From assembly GCA_963693085.1 (NCBI GenBank), contig OY856412.1, forward strand, positions 345,646,457-345,710,456: a stretch of 64,000 bases of DNA, written 5' to 3'. Shown here piece after piece: positions 11,740 to 23,828 of this stretch. The notes under the pieces are model-generated. The model saw nothing but the letters and a program-made list of their open reading frames with translations. It was not told the origin of the DNA and made no database searches. The first letter of the stretch is position 1; the number at the start of each line of letters is the position of its first letter. Origin of the DNA: Alisma plantago-aquatica. Its lineage: Eukaryota; Streptophyta; Magnoliopsida; Alismatales; Alismataceae. The position numbers were made by a program, and so were the translations under genes.

Positions 11740-12870
11740 AACTTCAAAAGGACTTAGTCACTTAGACCACAAACGGTCTTGGTCACTTAGACCTCAAACA
11801 GTCTTGACCAATTAAGTTCAAACGGTTCGAAACTGTTTCCCAAAGTTAGTTCTTAAAACTGTTTAGACAACACATCTTGAAACCGAATGAACTTGAGGCT
11901 AATACGGTTTGAGACCGTTTAATCTCAAACGGTCTTGACACTGTTTGGACTCAAACGGTCTTAAGACTGTTTGGTCTAAACCTTCTCAAAACTGAATGGA
12001 CCAAAAAGGTTCTTCAACACTTAATCGATTCAAGGTTCCAATCTAAGAACCAACTACCAATTGAACCACTAAAGTATTCATCAATTGAACCACTGAGTCA
12101 CCATTCAATTAAACCTTCAATTTAGGGTTTTGAACCCAATTGAACTAGGGTTGATAATAAAGAAACCATCACTTAGGGTTTTGAAATTGAGGAATCATCA
12201 ATGGTTGATATTGAGGAACCAAATCAATTGAAATCAATGAACCATCATCATTATATGATATGACCTGACCTCAAACGGTATTGAATGACCCCCAAACGGT
12301 CTTGAGGTCGTTTGGATGATCTCCAAACGGTCCTGAGACCATTTTCCCATTCCAGCATCAAAATTCATGTCATCTAATTAGGGTTTGGATCATTGGAATG
12401 ATCATCAAATCAGCAATTGATTACATTTCAATTTGGTATCTTTGGATCATCAAATACCCAACCATGCTCAACCCTAGACCTCAAAACGGTCTTGGGTGAC
12501 CCTCAAACGGTCTTGAGACCGTTTGGGTGATTCCCAAATGGTTTTGAAACCGTTTGGGTCAATCAACCCAAAACATCAACTTATTCAATTGCAAAATCAG
12601 CACTTAACCTGATTAGGGTTTGGTGATTGATTGTCCTTTAACTCATGAACCAATTGGAACTAATCAATTATAATTAGTGGGTCATTAACCAACATCATTA
12701 TCAACAAATATACAAACGGTCAACCTTGGCCAACACCTCCAAACAGTTTGAAACTATTTGCTCTCATTCGGTTTGATGAAACGGTTTGCCCTTAAATGGT
12801 TTGAAACTGTATGCTCCCAAACGGTTTGGGAAACCGTTTGAACAACTTTGTTGAAACCATTTGTCCTAGA
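11740..12870 (-). promoter_or_regulatory. AACGG/CCGTT inverted-repeat field, B 5' LTR
   Basis: Best-preserved copy of the field. By eye about 16 intact AACGG or CCGTT cores, several as pairs such as AAACGGTCTTGAGACCGTTT, plus a similar number of CpG-decayed forms. Confidence 0.55.
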
Positions 12871-14796
12871 TATTTGGGGAGTTGTGTTCTTATGATGATT
12901 TCATCATCATCAAGATCCAAACCCACGACGTTTGCTGTGATTTGCATGATGGTTGCATCAATCAACCAAGATATATTTCGGAAATGTAGAAAGGATCACC
13001 AATTGATAAGGAATTGAATGTAATAATAAAATCAAGGGTTCAAGTTTCAAAAACCACCTCCAATTGAGCTCTAAAGCTTCAAGTTCACGTCAACAATGGT
13101 GTATGAAACTCTTTCACCATTCCAAGGCTCGTCCTCAAGCATTGAGTGTAAACGAATGGTTAGGATTGAAGAGGGGATTGAGATAAGAAGAATTCATACA
13201 TTGATTTTCGATTTTCACCATGGATTCAAGGTGAAAGGAGGTCAAGAAACTTACCTACAGGTTGGGGCTCGTCCTCCTGATCCTCCAAAGGTCCTTGGTC
13301 GTTTTTCAAGCAAGGGAAAAGAAAGGGAAACGAAAAAGCCCTTAGTTTGGCTTGTAAAGGGTACTTTTATAAGAAATTCCATGAGAGAGAAAATGCCATA
13401 TAAAAATATTTTAATCCCAAAAATAGTGCCGCCTCTTCCCCCTCAACTCCTTGGCCACGAAGACATCTTATTTTCCTTGAAAACACCTTCATTATCCAAG
13501 AATTAAAGGAACAGAAATTAAGCACCTTAGATCATTTTATAATAATATCCATAAGTGAGTGGATATTACTTTTTCTTATAAAATTGTGAGTCAGTTATCC
13601 ACTCCCTTGGATATTTTCGTGCCTTTGCAAGGCACGAGCTCGTCAAACCTATTTGAATATTCATCCCTCAACTTTTAGTTGAAGGTCTCTTTAATTAATA
13701 TATTTATTTTTGCACTAAATGGAATTACGATTTCAATTTGGCTTAAATCTTGATTATTTTAATATCAAGATTCTCTCACCTGCAACTTAATTCAAATGAG
13801 GTGCCTATCTTATTTTCTTTGCTCTATATTATTCCAAGAAACATTAGGGACCTTGTTGAAGTGGTAATTTTCATATTAAACCCTAGGTTTAAGGGTAAAT
13901 TGCATATTACACCAAAACTAGGTTTTAATGCACTAAAATTGCTTTACCAACTCTTTCTTGGTACTCAGACTACCACAAGCCATACATCTACATCATCTTC
14001 AATCTCTTGATGCTTCAACATATGAGGAACATATTACCATGTACAATTTGCAATTTAACCCCTCAACTTGGATAATTTGCACTTTAGTCCAAATCAAGCA
14101 AAAAATTGCTTCAACATTATTCAAACATGTCCAAAATTGAAATATAAGTTCCTCTTGAGTCCTAATTACTTTTCACAAGATAAGATAAATCATATACTCA
14201 ACCTTATTAGGAAAATAATCTAGGGTTTAGGGTTACCCAGGTCAGGGATGTTACAAGTATAGCAACGTATGGGCTATGATGCTTTGTTTATTGAGAATCT
14301 TTTATAAGCCTTCATATGATTTATGTAGTAAGAATCATTAAGATTTGTGTACTATGTGAAATACATTATGTATCAAGAATCATGATGTCCTTGGTCAGAT
14401 GATCTGAAGGTATTAAGTTACCTAAGAAGTGGTAATAAGTATGCTATGATGAGGTATGGGTTCAAATACCCAGATGCTATAATCATGATGATGCACTTGT
14501 TAAGAAGTGGAATTGTACTTGATGAGTTGAGGGATTAAGATCCCAACACTTTGTCAAAAGACTATGGCTACAGGCCATGACTCCACAATGACAATGCTAG
14601 GCATTAGATATTTCATCTAAGCTTGAAGAGAGTTAATGTTGTGGTAATGATTTTGTGGTGAATAAATGTTATACATGTTCTTCATATTCCTCAATGGATA
14701 AGTGACATGTTGCTCTTTCAAGTTATAGTTGTAATATCTTAGACACGAATAATATTCTAATCCGTTAGACATTGAATTGACTGATGTCAAATAAAT

Positions 14797-15153
14797 ATGA
14801 CTCCTATGTTCATATTTATCTTCTTAAGCTGCAATAATAATGTTATTGGCAGAGAGTTATATCTCTCGCGAGGGCAATTTATAATTGTCTCACCCCTGTG
14901 GGAACTACATTTTAGGTGGTCACGGAAGAGGAGACAGGAATCCTTCAGTAAGAGAAGGACAGCAACAGTAGCAGTAGGGACAACAGTGAAGTCTCAGGTG
15001 GAGACACTGGTTGTTATGCCATGTATAGATGTAGATAGAGTCATATCTGTCGTCTCTGTACTCTCAGGTCCTCAGAGTAGTATTAGTACTGCTTTCGAGA
15101 TTTTGTCTCAATGCCTTGAGATATTCATACTGCATGTGCTTAGTTTAATATGA
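14797..15153 (+). CDS. Conserved LTR reading frame, copy 4 (5' third shifted)
   Basis: A 118-codon frame. Its second half matches the other three copies (KSQVETL, MPCIDVDRV). The first third is read in another frame because one T is missing near 14911. Confidence 0.2.
   Translation: MTPMFIFIFLSCNNNVIGRELYLSRGQFIIVSPLWELHFRWSRKRRQESFSKRRTATVAVGTTVKSQVETLVVMPCIDVDRVISVVSVLSGPQSSISTAFEILSQCLEIFILHVLSLI
14852..14897 (+). other. Leader stem-loop pair, copy in C 5' LTR
   Basis: GAGAGTTATATCTCTC at 14852-14867, then GGCAATTTATAATTGTC. This copy lies in the transcribed leader of element C. Confidence 0.5.
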
Positions 15154-15372
15154 CAACTGAAGCATGTAATTCACAGAAAGAGATGATACAAGATATGTAC
15201 TTTTGAAAATAGAATGTAAATTTGTTACTTTTTTTCTATGTGAGAAAGTATTCATTTGATGGACCTCTTGGTAAAAAGGTTTTAATTTTTAGTGATTTTC
15301 GATAATCCGCTGCTTAGAGAATGCTTTCGCATTAATTAATTATGTTTTTATGAGTTGTATGCCACAATTGAG

Positions 15373-15384
15373 TGGTTTCAGAGC
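15373..15384 (+). other. Primer-binding site of element C
   Basis: TGGTTTCAGAGC, one mismatch from the initiator tRNA-Met primer site, 6 bases after the LTR end. Confidence 0.85.
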
Positions 15385-15493
15385 TCTATGTTCGCTGAGT
15401 CTACAGAGACATAGGACTAAGGTTTTAGAGTCTGTTCTAAGTGTCTTCTAGTTTATCTGATAGTATCTTCTTCTCACATAGGAGAAGAAGAAC

Positions 15494-16650
15494 TTGAAGA
15501 TGTCTGGACCACATGAAGAACATGCTGCTGAGGGCAGCGCTGCTGCACCAGGAGGAGGTGCAAGAGACCAGAATAGGGAAGACCCTATACCAGAACAGCC
15601 CCAGATTGACCCAGCTGTGATAGGAAACCCAGCCCTCCATGCTCTATTTGAGAAATTCCTGACAACCATGACACATATGGCAGACAAGATGCCACCACAT
15701 GCACCTAGGGCATCATCCCACCATGAGGGTTATGGAGCCCACAAGACTTTTGAGAGACTTCACCGAGTTGGAGCCATAGATTATGCTTGTACATCTGATC
15801 CAATAGATGCTGATTTGTGGCTGACAGAGCTGGAAAAGGCTTTCAGGATCCTTGATATTCCTGAAGCTGAAAAGGTAAGACACAGTGTGTACCTCCAAAA
15901 AGGGAGTGTTTGTCATTGGTGGATGATAGAGGAAGATAATAGACCAGTTGAAGAAATTGGATGGGAGGTATTCCAATGAGAATTAGTCGGTAGATATTTC
16001 CATAAGATGTATCTAGATGAGAAGATCTCTCAATTTGAGAGGATCAAACAAGGATAGATGAACATTAGAGAATATGAAGCTAAGTTCGTGGAGTTGTTGT
16101 GTTTTGTCTGCAAATGGAAGTTAGTGATGAGGAAAGAAATAGGCATTTTGAGAAAGGATTGAACACTGAACTGACCACTCCTGTGTCTGCTTTAGAGAAC
16201 ATGGAGAGGTTTGCCACCTTTGTGGAGTCGATAAGGAGGATAGAGAGGTCTAAAATCGAGAAACGGTAGACTAGTGGCAAGTAGGTGTACACTCAGTCTC
16301 AAGGACAAAGATCTGAAAGTTTTAAGAAATAGAGATTTTCTACACCGACATCATCATCGAGATTCCATGCCCATATGCAATGGACATCAAGTAGGGGTAG
16401 GGGTAGTAGTAATGTTACAAGTAGATCCTCCGACAAAGCATCAACCTCGATGACTAGATCTCATGGACATTTTGCGCCCAAGATCTGTTACCAATGTAGA
16501 CTACCGGGACATCCGACAAAGGATTGTCCAGACGGGAATTTGATGATGACTCAACCTCAGGGGCAGAGTCAGCAAGGCACACAAAGGAGGCAATTTTCTA
16601 GTAACAATAGAGGATGTGGACAGACGTCCCAGACAGGTCAGATGAAATAG
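15494..16650 (+). pseudogene. gag: gag of element C (chromovirus type), interrupted
   Basis: Chromovirus-type gag. 15494-15979 (161 codons from MKMSGPHEEH) covers the capsid-like Retrotrans_gag core (DADLWLTELEKAF, CHWW, EEIGWEVFQ). Stops follow at 15977, within 16050-16060 and near 16269 and 16330. The tail 16375-16650 is open and has a CCHC knuckle with CYQCRLPGH and KDC, then a Gln-rich end. The frame changes by one base near 16104-16115, as in element B. Homologous to 7753-8900. There is no protease or pol downstream: the next 1.4 kb is non-coding and minisatellite. The start is the first ATG of the frame, about 110 bases after the PBS. Confidence 0.85.
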
Positions 16651-17083
16651 TCTCATTTTGCTATTTCATATCATTATACTATGTGCTAAAAATAAGAAAG
16701 TAGTTGTTTTTTAACCTCCTTTGACTAGTCCTATAAGGACATAAGGAAGATGAGAATCTACACTTTACTCAGTATTTCCTTAAAATGCTTTATAATCTCT
16801 CTTATCTGTGTAATGAAAGATGAGATATAGAAGGGATGCTCGAAGAAAATCTAGGAATGGAAAATCTTGTGTGTATAATGATATGAAAGGTGAGGAACAT
16901 GATAGTTAATAAAGTGCATACTACCTAATTCCACAATACTTGTATACCCTGCCCAGGTAAATGATTATTGTAGATAAGGCAAGTATGAAACACTTAGATT
17001 GTTATCTTTTTTATTACTTTGATCAAGTAGTCATTTTGAAACAATATAGAGAGTATAATCAAATTAAATAGGAAGAAATAAGT
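16651..17083. other. Non-coding internal sequence of element C
   Basis: Collinear with 7431-7752 of B, inverted. No coding or RNA signal seen. Confidence 0.6.
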
Positions 17084-17755
17084 GAACTTTCTCATTCAAC
17101 TTTTCCAAATAAATTACTCAGTGAACTTTCTTAGTGAATTTTTCCAAAACAAATTACTTAGCAAACATTCTCAGTGAACTTTCTTAGTGAATTTTTCCAA
17201 AACAAATTACGTAGTGAATGTTATCAGTGAACTTTCTCAGTGAATTTTTCCAAATAAATTACTTAGTGAACATTCTTAGTGAACTTTCTCAGTGACTTTT
17301 TCCAAATAAATTACTTAGTGAACTTTCTCAGTGAATTTTTCCAAAACAAATTACTTAGTGAACATTCTTAGTGAATTTTTCCAAAACAAATTACTTAGTG
17401 AACATTCTCAGTGAACTTACTCAGTGAATTTTCCCAAAACAAATTACTTAGTGAACATTCTCAGTGAACTTTCTCAGTGAATTTTTCCAAAACAAATTAC
17501 TTAGTGAATATTCTCAGTGAACTTTCTCAGTGAATTTTTCCAAACCAAATTACTTAATGAACATTCTCAGTGAACTTTCTCAATGAATTTTTCAAAATAA
17601 ATTACTTAGTGAACATTTTTAGTGAAGTTCCTTAGTGAATTTATTCAAATAACTACTTAGTGAACATTCTCATTGAACATTCTCAGTGAAATTTTCCAAA
17701 TAAATTGCTCAGTAAAAATTCTTTGTGAACTTTCTCAGTGAACATTCCCAAACAA
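17084..17755 (+). repeat. TCAGTGAA minisatellite, element C
   Basis: Array of ACTTTCTCAGTGAA and related units joined by TTTTTCCAAAACAAATTACT, giving higher units of about 50-65 bp. It is the inverse-strand equivalent of 6890-7430. Confidence 0.85.
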
Positions 17756-18054
17756 ATAAAGGATTGCTGAATGAATTACTTCTGTTCGATATATATGTTT
17801 CTCTTTTGGTAAATATTCTTGGGTAATGATAGAAGTATGTTTTGTTATGCTCTTCCTTTCAATAATATGGATATCATATGTTAGGGGTTTATGCTCTGCA
17901 TAAACATAAACATTGATAAGGTTGAATTAATGAAAGGAACTTTGTGTAGGTTACATATCCATGATATCTCCATGATATTAAGATATTATGTGTATATTTG
18001 AGGGCATGGCTAATGAATAATATGTCCCTCCTTTTTCCTGGGATTTCGGGTATG

Positions 18055-18079
18055 AAATCATTGTTAGGGGTTTATAATT
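18055..18079 (+). other. Polypurine-tract region of element C
   Basis: GTTAGGGGTTTATAATT immediately before the TGTAAC of the 3' LTR. A similar AGTTAGGGGTTTATAG precedes the Y LTR at 40334, so the two families are related. Confidence 0.6.
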
Positions 18080-19679
18080 TGTAACATCCCTGACCTGGGT
18101 TATGTGTTAACCCTAGATGATTTGCCTAATAAGGTTGAGTAGATGCTTAATCTTATCTTGTGAAAAGTAATTAGGGCTCATGAGGAACTTATGTTTCAAT
18201 TTTGGTCATGTTTGAACAATGTTGAAACATTATTTTGTTAATTTTGGACTAAAGTGAAAATTACCCAAGTTGAGGGGTTAACTTGCAAATTGCACATGGT
18301 AAAATGTTCCTCTGTTGTTGAGACATCATAAGAATGAATATGATGTAGTGGTATGGTTTCCACAAGCTTGGGCACCAAGATAAAGCTTGTAGACCAATCC
18401 TTGTGCATTAAAACCTAGTTTTGGTGTAATGTCTACCCAAAACCTAGGGTGCAATATGTAATTTACCACTTCAATAAGGTCCCTAAAATTTCTTGGCATC
18501 ATGTTGAGGAATGAAAGTGAGAAGGGAGCCTCAATTGAATTAACTTGGAGGAGAGAGAATCTTAATATTAAAATAATCAAGATTTAAGCCGAAGTGAAAC
18601 CCTAATTCAATTTAGTGCAAAAATAAATATATTAATTGAAGGTCTTTCAATCAAAATTAAAATGGTGGAATTAAGATGTGTGTAGACGTCCTTGAGCATT
18701 GCATGGACCAAAAATATACTAAGGAGGTGAAATTCCACTCACCTTATTATAAGGAAAATAATTTCCACTCAAAAATATATATTAATATTATAAGGGATTA
18801 AGGTGCTTAATTTCTTTTCCCTTGTGCACAGGTCCCTGAACTCGATACCAAGAGTTATTGGCAATTGGGGTAATCGTCTCCATGAACCGATTGTCATCTC
18901 TGATCCGAGAAGATTGTCTCCTAGGATTAGGGGTATGCTTAACCTTGAGAAGCAAGAGACCCCCTATGTGGTGTTGAGATATACCTGATTGATCTTTCTT
19001 GTTTTCTTCTAGGTGAGTTTTGTTTGCCTTGGTGGGCTGTCCTTGTGTTGTTTGGGTCATCACCTGCATCTTATAAGCAGGAGCTGTACTTTTTGATCTT
19101 TGTGCTCACACGAGGAGGGTGAGGTGAATAGATGACCTCCTGGCTTGTACAAAAACAAAATCCATGGATAATGGAAGGGAGCTCGGTGGGATTGAGTTCC
19201 TTTGCATTCAAGAAAACCAAGGAGGAAGTGGTGGCAACATTTTTGGAATTAATTGATTTTTATAAAACAATTTTCTCTTTCATCAATTTTCTTATAAAAG
19301 AGCCTTTTCCAACCCACCTAACGATCTTTTTCGATTCCTTTCTTCTCCTTGCTGGCAAAATTGACCAAGAGAGCTAAGAACAATAGGAAGGATGCCCCCA
19401 ACCTGTTGTCGATCCTTTCACTCCAAAAGCTTGAGAAACGACCTTGGGAGGTTGCTAGAGCTTCAACCACCATTAGAGCTGTGGAGCTTGGAGTTGGAGA
19501 TCAGATTTTGAGGAGGGATTTATAACTTGAACCCTTAATATTATTATTGCAATCCATTCTCCAATAATTGTTGAATATTTTCTTCTATTTGGTACTCTTG
19601 AGATTAATTGCTGAAATTCCCATGAAAAATGGATATTGTTCTTGGATGCACAAAGGAAGTAGGTGATGAAATCATCTTC

Positions 19680-20860
19680 GATGCTTATCCAAAGAAAATC
19701 TCAGTCGAAACAGTTTCCATCAGTTGCTCAAACGGTTTCCCAAACCATTTGGGAGCAAACGGTTTCAAATCGTTTGAGAGGAAACAGTTTCACCAAACCG
19801 CATAAGGGCAAACGGTTTCAAACCGTTTGGAGGTGTTGACAATTTGGAGATTTGTTTATAATGATGTTGGTTAATGACCCACTAATTATAATTGATTAGT
19901 TTCAATTGGTTCATGAGATGAAGGACAATCAATCACCAAACCCTAATCGAGTTAAGTGTTGATTTCTAATTTGATTGGGTTGAAACTTTGGGTTGATTGA
20001 CCCAAATGGTTTCAAAACCATTTGGGAATCACCCAAATGGTCTCAAGACTGTTTGGTGGTCTACCAAGACCGTTTGGAGGTCTAGGGTTGAGTATGGTTG
20101 AGTAATTGAAGAGTTAGAGATATCAAATTGAATTGCTGATTTGATAATCAATCCAATGATCCATACCCTAATTGGATGTTATGGATTTTTATGATGAGAT
20201 GGGAAAACAGTCTCAAGACCATTTGGAGATCATCCAAAGGACCTGAAGACCGTTTGGGGGTCATTCAAGACCATTTGAGGTCAGGTCATATCATACAATA
20301 ATGATGGTTCATTGATGTCAATTGAATTGGTTCCAGAATGTTAACCATTGATGGTTCCTTAGTTTCAAAACCCTAAGTGATGGTTTCTTGATTATCAACC
20401 CTAGTTCAATTGGGTTCAAAACCCTAAATTTAATGTCTAATTAAATAGTGATGCAGTGGTTCAATTGATGAATACTTTAGTGGTTCAATTGATAGTTGGT
20501 TCATGGATTGGAACCTTGAATCGATTAACTGTTGATGTCCCTTTTTGGTCCATCCAGTTTTGAGAGGGTTTGGACCAAACGGTCTTAATTCCGTTTGAGT
20601 CCAAATGGTCTCAAGACCATTTGGGACCAAACAGTCTCAAGACCATTTGAGACCAAACGGTCTCAAACCATTTGGAGCCTCAAATCCATTCAGTTTCAAG
20701 ATGTGTTGTCTACACAGTTTCAAGAACTAACTTTGTGAAACAATTTCAAACCGTTTGAACTTAATTGGTCAAGACCGTTTGTGGTCTAAGTGACCAAGAC
20801 CATTTGAGTTCTAAGTGACTAAGACCTTTGAAGTTCAAATTGGTTAAACCATTTGGACAA
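19680..20860 (+). promoter_or_regulatory. AACGG/CCGTT inverted-repeat field, C 3' LTR
   Basis: Same field as in B, ending about 175 bp upstream of the TATA-like site. Many pairs have decayed to AAATGGT/ACCATTT. Confidence 0.5.
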
Positions 20861-21034
20861 CTAATATGATCAAAGGTCAATTAGATAATTGATTATTAAT
20901 GATGTAAACCAAAGATCATTATGAAGGTTAACCCTAACTATGTGTACTTAAGTGAAGAGTTAACCTACATCAATCTTGGAGTAATTTAAATCCAAGAGAG
21001 GATGATAGGGAGAGAGATGAGAGAGACGATTGTT

Positions 21035-21042
21035 TATATAAT
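21035..21042 (+). promoter_or_regulatory. TATA-like box of the C-family LTR
   Basis: TATATAAT followed by AAGCCCTAATTCTCTC. It is the best TATA match between the U3 repeat field and the R/U5 motifs, and it sits at the same place in the B LTRs. The transcription start would be about 30 bp downstream (inference). Confidence 0.45.
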
Positions 21043-23001
21043 AAGCCCTAATTCTCTCATTATGAAACAATGTGTAATCAGGGTTTGATCCATAATATGA
21101 GATCATGAAATCTTCATTGAAAAGATTGATGTACCCTGACCCCATTTTAGAACAAGGTTATGTGAAACCCTAATTTAGGGCAAAGCTCAGTGAAATCATA
21201 ATCTAGGGTGGTGATGTAACTCTAACTTAGTATAACAAAGTAAGAAACCCTAATTTAATGGGAATTGCACATCCTAACCCTAATTTGGGTATGAGGTAAG
21301 AGAAGATGTGAATGGTAAACCTTAATCCCTAAAATGAGGTAAAGGTGAATGAAACTTTAATATAGGGCAGTGCTACTAATTCTAGGTGAAGTCCTATTAC
21401 TGGGTGATGTGTTGTGAAATCCTAATTTCACATAATACTAGGTGAAACCACGATATAGAAGGATGTTATGTGAAACATTAATAAACAGTGAGCCTAGGTG
21501 AAATCCATATGTATATGAGATGCTAAGTGAACCTCAAATTATAATTGTGGAAATCCTATTCCTATTAATGGAATAGTGATTCATGTATTGACAAATGTAA
21601 CACCTAGAGGGGTTGATAATGGATATCCTTACATTAATAGTTCCTGACTCAAGGGTGAGTCCATATCATTGTATTTTCTAAATAGATGATCTATGACCAA
21701 TACATTGCATGATGAATATGATAATATAGTGCATAAAGTATTAGGATGGGGAATACCCAAATACAAGCTAAGTGGATGAACTCAAGTAAGATGAAGGTGT
21801 TGAAGGAAGTGATATATTAAGATATAATAGATATCACATCCAACACCCCAATTATAATATATACCTTGATATGTTATAAGTCCATTATAATTGGAATGAA
21901 TGATACATGAAATTTGTCATGTCAGTTGTTACATTGAGATGTAATGAACCTTGATGATTGTAGGATAACATGCGTTATGAAAAGGTTAATCCAAATCAAT
22001 AGACTATAATACAATCATATTCTGATAAAGATGAGAGAGAAACTCATACTTCATATTGATAATACATTCAATGACGAATGATGAGAATAAATAAGTATGT
22101 TTGAATACTTATGATATCAATATTTGCTTCTAGATGTGAGAAGCAATAAAATATGCCTGATCATTAATAATATGATCTTAAGAACCCAAGTGGTTATTTA
22201 TGGAAAACCCTAATGGAGGGTGCTGATATAAAAGAGATACCATGAACCCTAAAGAGGGAATAGTGTTATTACTTAGTGTTGTATGGTTCTGATATGAAAT
22301 AGAAACCATGAACCCTAAAGAGGGAATAGTGATATTACTTTGTGTTGCATGATACTGATATGAAAGCATTATACTTTGTATCATGAATACTAATCATGCA
22401 GGGATGATGGGATGAGGAGTATAGCTAGGTATGGGCTATGATGATTTGTTTATTGAGAATGTTTTATAAGCCTTCATATGCTTTGCGTAGTAAGAATCAT
22501 TAAGCTTTGTGTACTATGTGCAATACATTGTGTAGCAAGAATCATGATGTCCTTGGTCAGATGATCTGAAGGTATTAAGTTACCCAATAAGTGGTAATAA
22601 GTATCCTATGATGAGGTACGGGTTCAAATACCCAGATGCTATAATCATGATGATGCACTTGTTAAGAAGTGGAATTGTACTTGATGAGTTGAGGGATTAA
22701 GATCCCAACACGTTGTGAAAAGAGTATGGCTACAAGCCATGACTTCATAATGACAATGTCACACATTAGATATATGATCTAAGCCTGAAGAGAGTTAATG
22801 TTGTGGTAATGATTCTGTAGTGAATAAATGTGATAAAAGTTCTTCATAATCTTCAATGGATAAATGAAATGTTGCTCTTTCAAGTTATAGCTTCAATGTT
22901 TTAGACAAGAATAATATTCTATTCTGTTAGAATTTGAATTAACTATTGTCAAACAAATATGATTCCTCTGTTCATATTTATCTTCTTAAGATGCAATAAT
23001 A

Positions 23002-23346
23002 ATGTTACTGGCGGCGGGTTATATCTCTCGCTGGGGCAATTTTTCATTGTCTCACCCCCATGGGAACTACATTTTTAGGTGGTTGCGGATGAGGAGACAT
23101 GAATCCTTCAATAAGAGAAGGACAACAACAACAGCAAGGACAGTAGTGAAGTCTCAGGTGGAGACACTGGGTGTTATGCCATGTATAGATGTAGATAGAG
23201 TCCTATGTGTCGTCTCTATACTCTCAAGTCCTCGGAGTAGTAGTAGTAGTGCTTTCGAGATTTTGGCTCAATGCCTCAAGATTTTCATACTGCCTGTGCT
23301 TAGTTTAACAGGACAGCTGATGCTTGTAATTCATAGAAAGAGATGA
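23002..23346 (+). CDS. Conserved LTR reading frame, copy 3 (uncertain coding)
   Basis: A 114-codon frame equivalent to 1604-1912 and 9239-9544, extended at its C-terminus. No recognised domain. Confidence 0.25.
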   Translation: MLLAAGYISRWGNFSLSHPHGNYIFRWLRMRRHESFNKRRTTTTARTVVKSQVETLGVMPCIDVDRVLCVVSILSSPRSSSSSAFEILAQCLKIFILPVLSLTGQLMLVIHRKR

Positions 23347-23526
23347 TACAAGATATGTACTTTTGAAAACAGAATGTAAATGTGTTACTTTTCATCTATG
23401 TGAGAAAGTTTTCATTTGAAGGACCTCTTGGTAAAAAGGTTTTAACTTTTAGTGATTTTCGGTAATCAGCTGCTTAGAGAATGCTTTCGCATTAATTATT
23501 TTTGATTTTATGAGTTGTATGCCACA

Positions 23527-23818
23527 GATGAAGTCTCTTTGATTGAGAAATGGTTGAGAAAGCCCAGGATCGACAAGTGTCGAGTGTTGATGCAAAGAAA
23601 ACTAACTTGTAGTTCACAGTGGGTGAGCATGCGTTTTTGAAATCTGACCCCTCTAAGCTATAGCTAAGAAAGTTGAGTTCCTAATACGTGGGTTCGTTTG
23701 AGGATTTTTAATGGATTGATGGAGCTGCATTTGTTTTAGCCTTACCCCTCGGGATAATATGATTAATGATGTGTTCCATGTGTCCGATCTAAAGCACTAT
23801 GTGAGGTACTAGAGCCAT
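23527..23818 (+). pseudogene. pol: Chromovirus integrase C-terminal fragment (element G), 5' piece
   Basis: Degenerate + strand frames resemble the integrase tail of chromoviruses: VSLIEKWL with a later NDVFHVSDLKHYV (23786-23805 region). Several stops. It is cut on the left by C's LTR and on the right by CACTA E, and continues at 31222. Confidence 0.65.
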
Positions 23819-23828
23819 CACTACTATA

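Larger units (their letters stand above)
1386..14255 (-). mobile_element. TR-GAG element B, inserted in C's 5' LTR
   Basis: Complete 12.9-kb element on the minus strand: 5' LTR 9028-14255, PBS 9010-9021, gag remnant 7753-8900, minisatellite 6890-7430, and 3' LTR 1386-6571. The LTR ends read TGTAACATC and TATGCCACA on the element strand. The flanking 5-bp duplication is AGTAG (1381-1385) versus AGTAT (14256-14260), one mismatch. The uninterrupted target is visible in C's 3' LTR near 22415 (GAGGAGTATAGC), which confirms the insertion point. It belongs to the same family as the element it disrupts, in the opposite orientation. Confidence 0.92.
9028..14255 (-). repeat. 5' LTR of element B
   Basis: A 5228-bp LTR, the partner of 1386-6571. 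It preserves more CpG sites than the other copy, including about 16 intact AACGG/CCGTT cores between 11740 and 12870. Confidence 0.92.
14261..15366 (+). repeat. 5' LTR of element C, second segment
   Basis: Continues the LTR interrupted at 1385 and ends in ATGCCACA directly before the primer site. Collinear with about 22416-23526. Confidence 0.9.
1..23526 (+). mobile_element. TR-GAG/LARD-like Ty3/gypsy element C (5' end outside window)
   Basis: Large LTR retrotransposon on the + strand, split by element B. Its 5' LTR occupies 1-1385 and 14261-15366 (the start lies before the window), followed by a primer site, gag, a minisatellite, a polypurine-like tract and the 3' LTR at 18080-23526. The internal region is only 2.7 kb and carries gag but no protease, reverse transcriptase, RNase H or integrase, so any movement needed another element's enzymes. 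This fits the TR-GAG or LARD class. LTR ends are TGTAACATC and ATGCCACA. The sequence after 23526 (GATGA) would be the right target duplication; its partner lies outside the window. Confidence 0.85.
18080..23526 (+). repeat. 3' LTR of element C
   Basis: A 5447-bp LTR, the only unbroken + strand copy. Layout: U3 of about 3 kb with the AACGG/CCGTT field (19680-20860), TATA-like site (21035), R/U5 with telo-box-like motifs (21160-21450), the conserved frame (23002-23346) and an ATGCCACA end. Confidence 0.92.

Noticed and set aside
13096..13506. 136-codon frame in B's 5' LTR
   Set aside because: The matching place in the other LTRs is interrupted, and there is no domain. Treated as chance.
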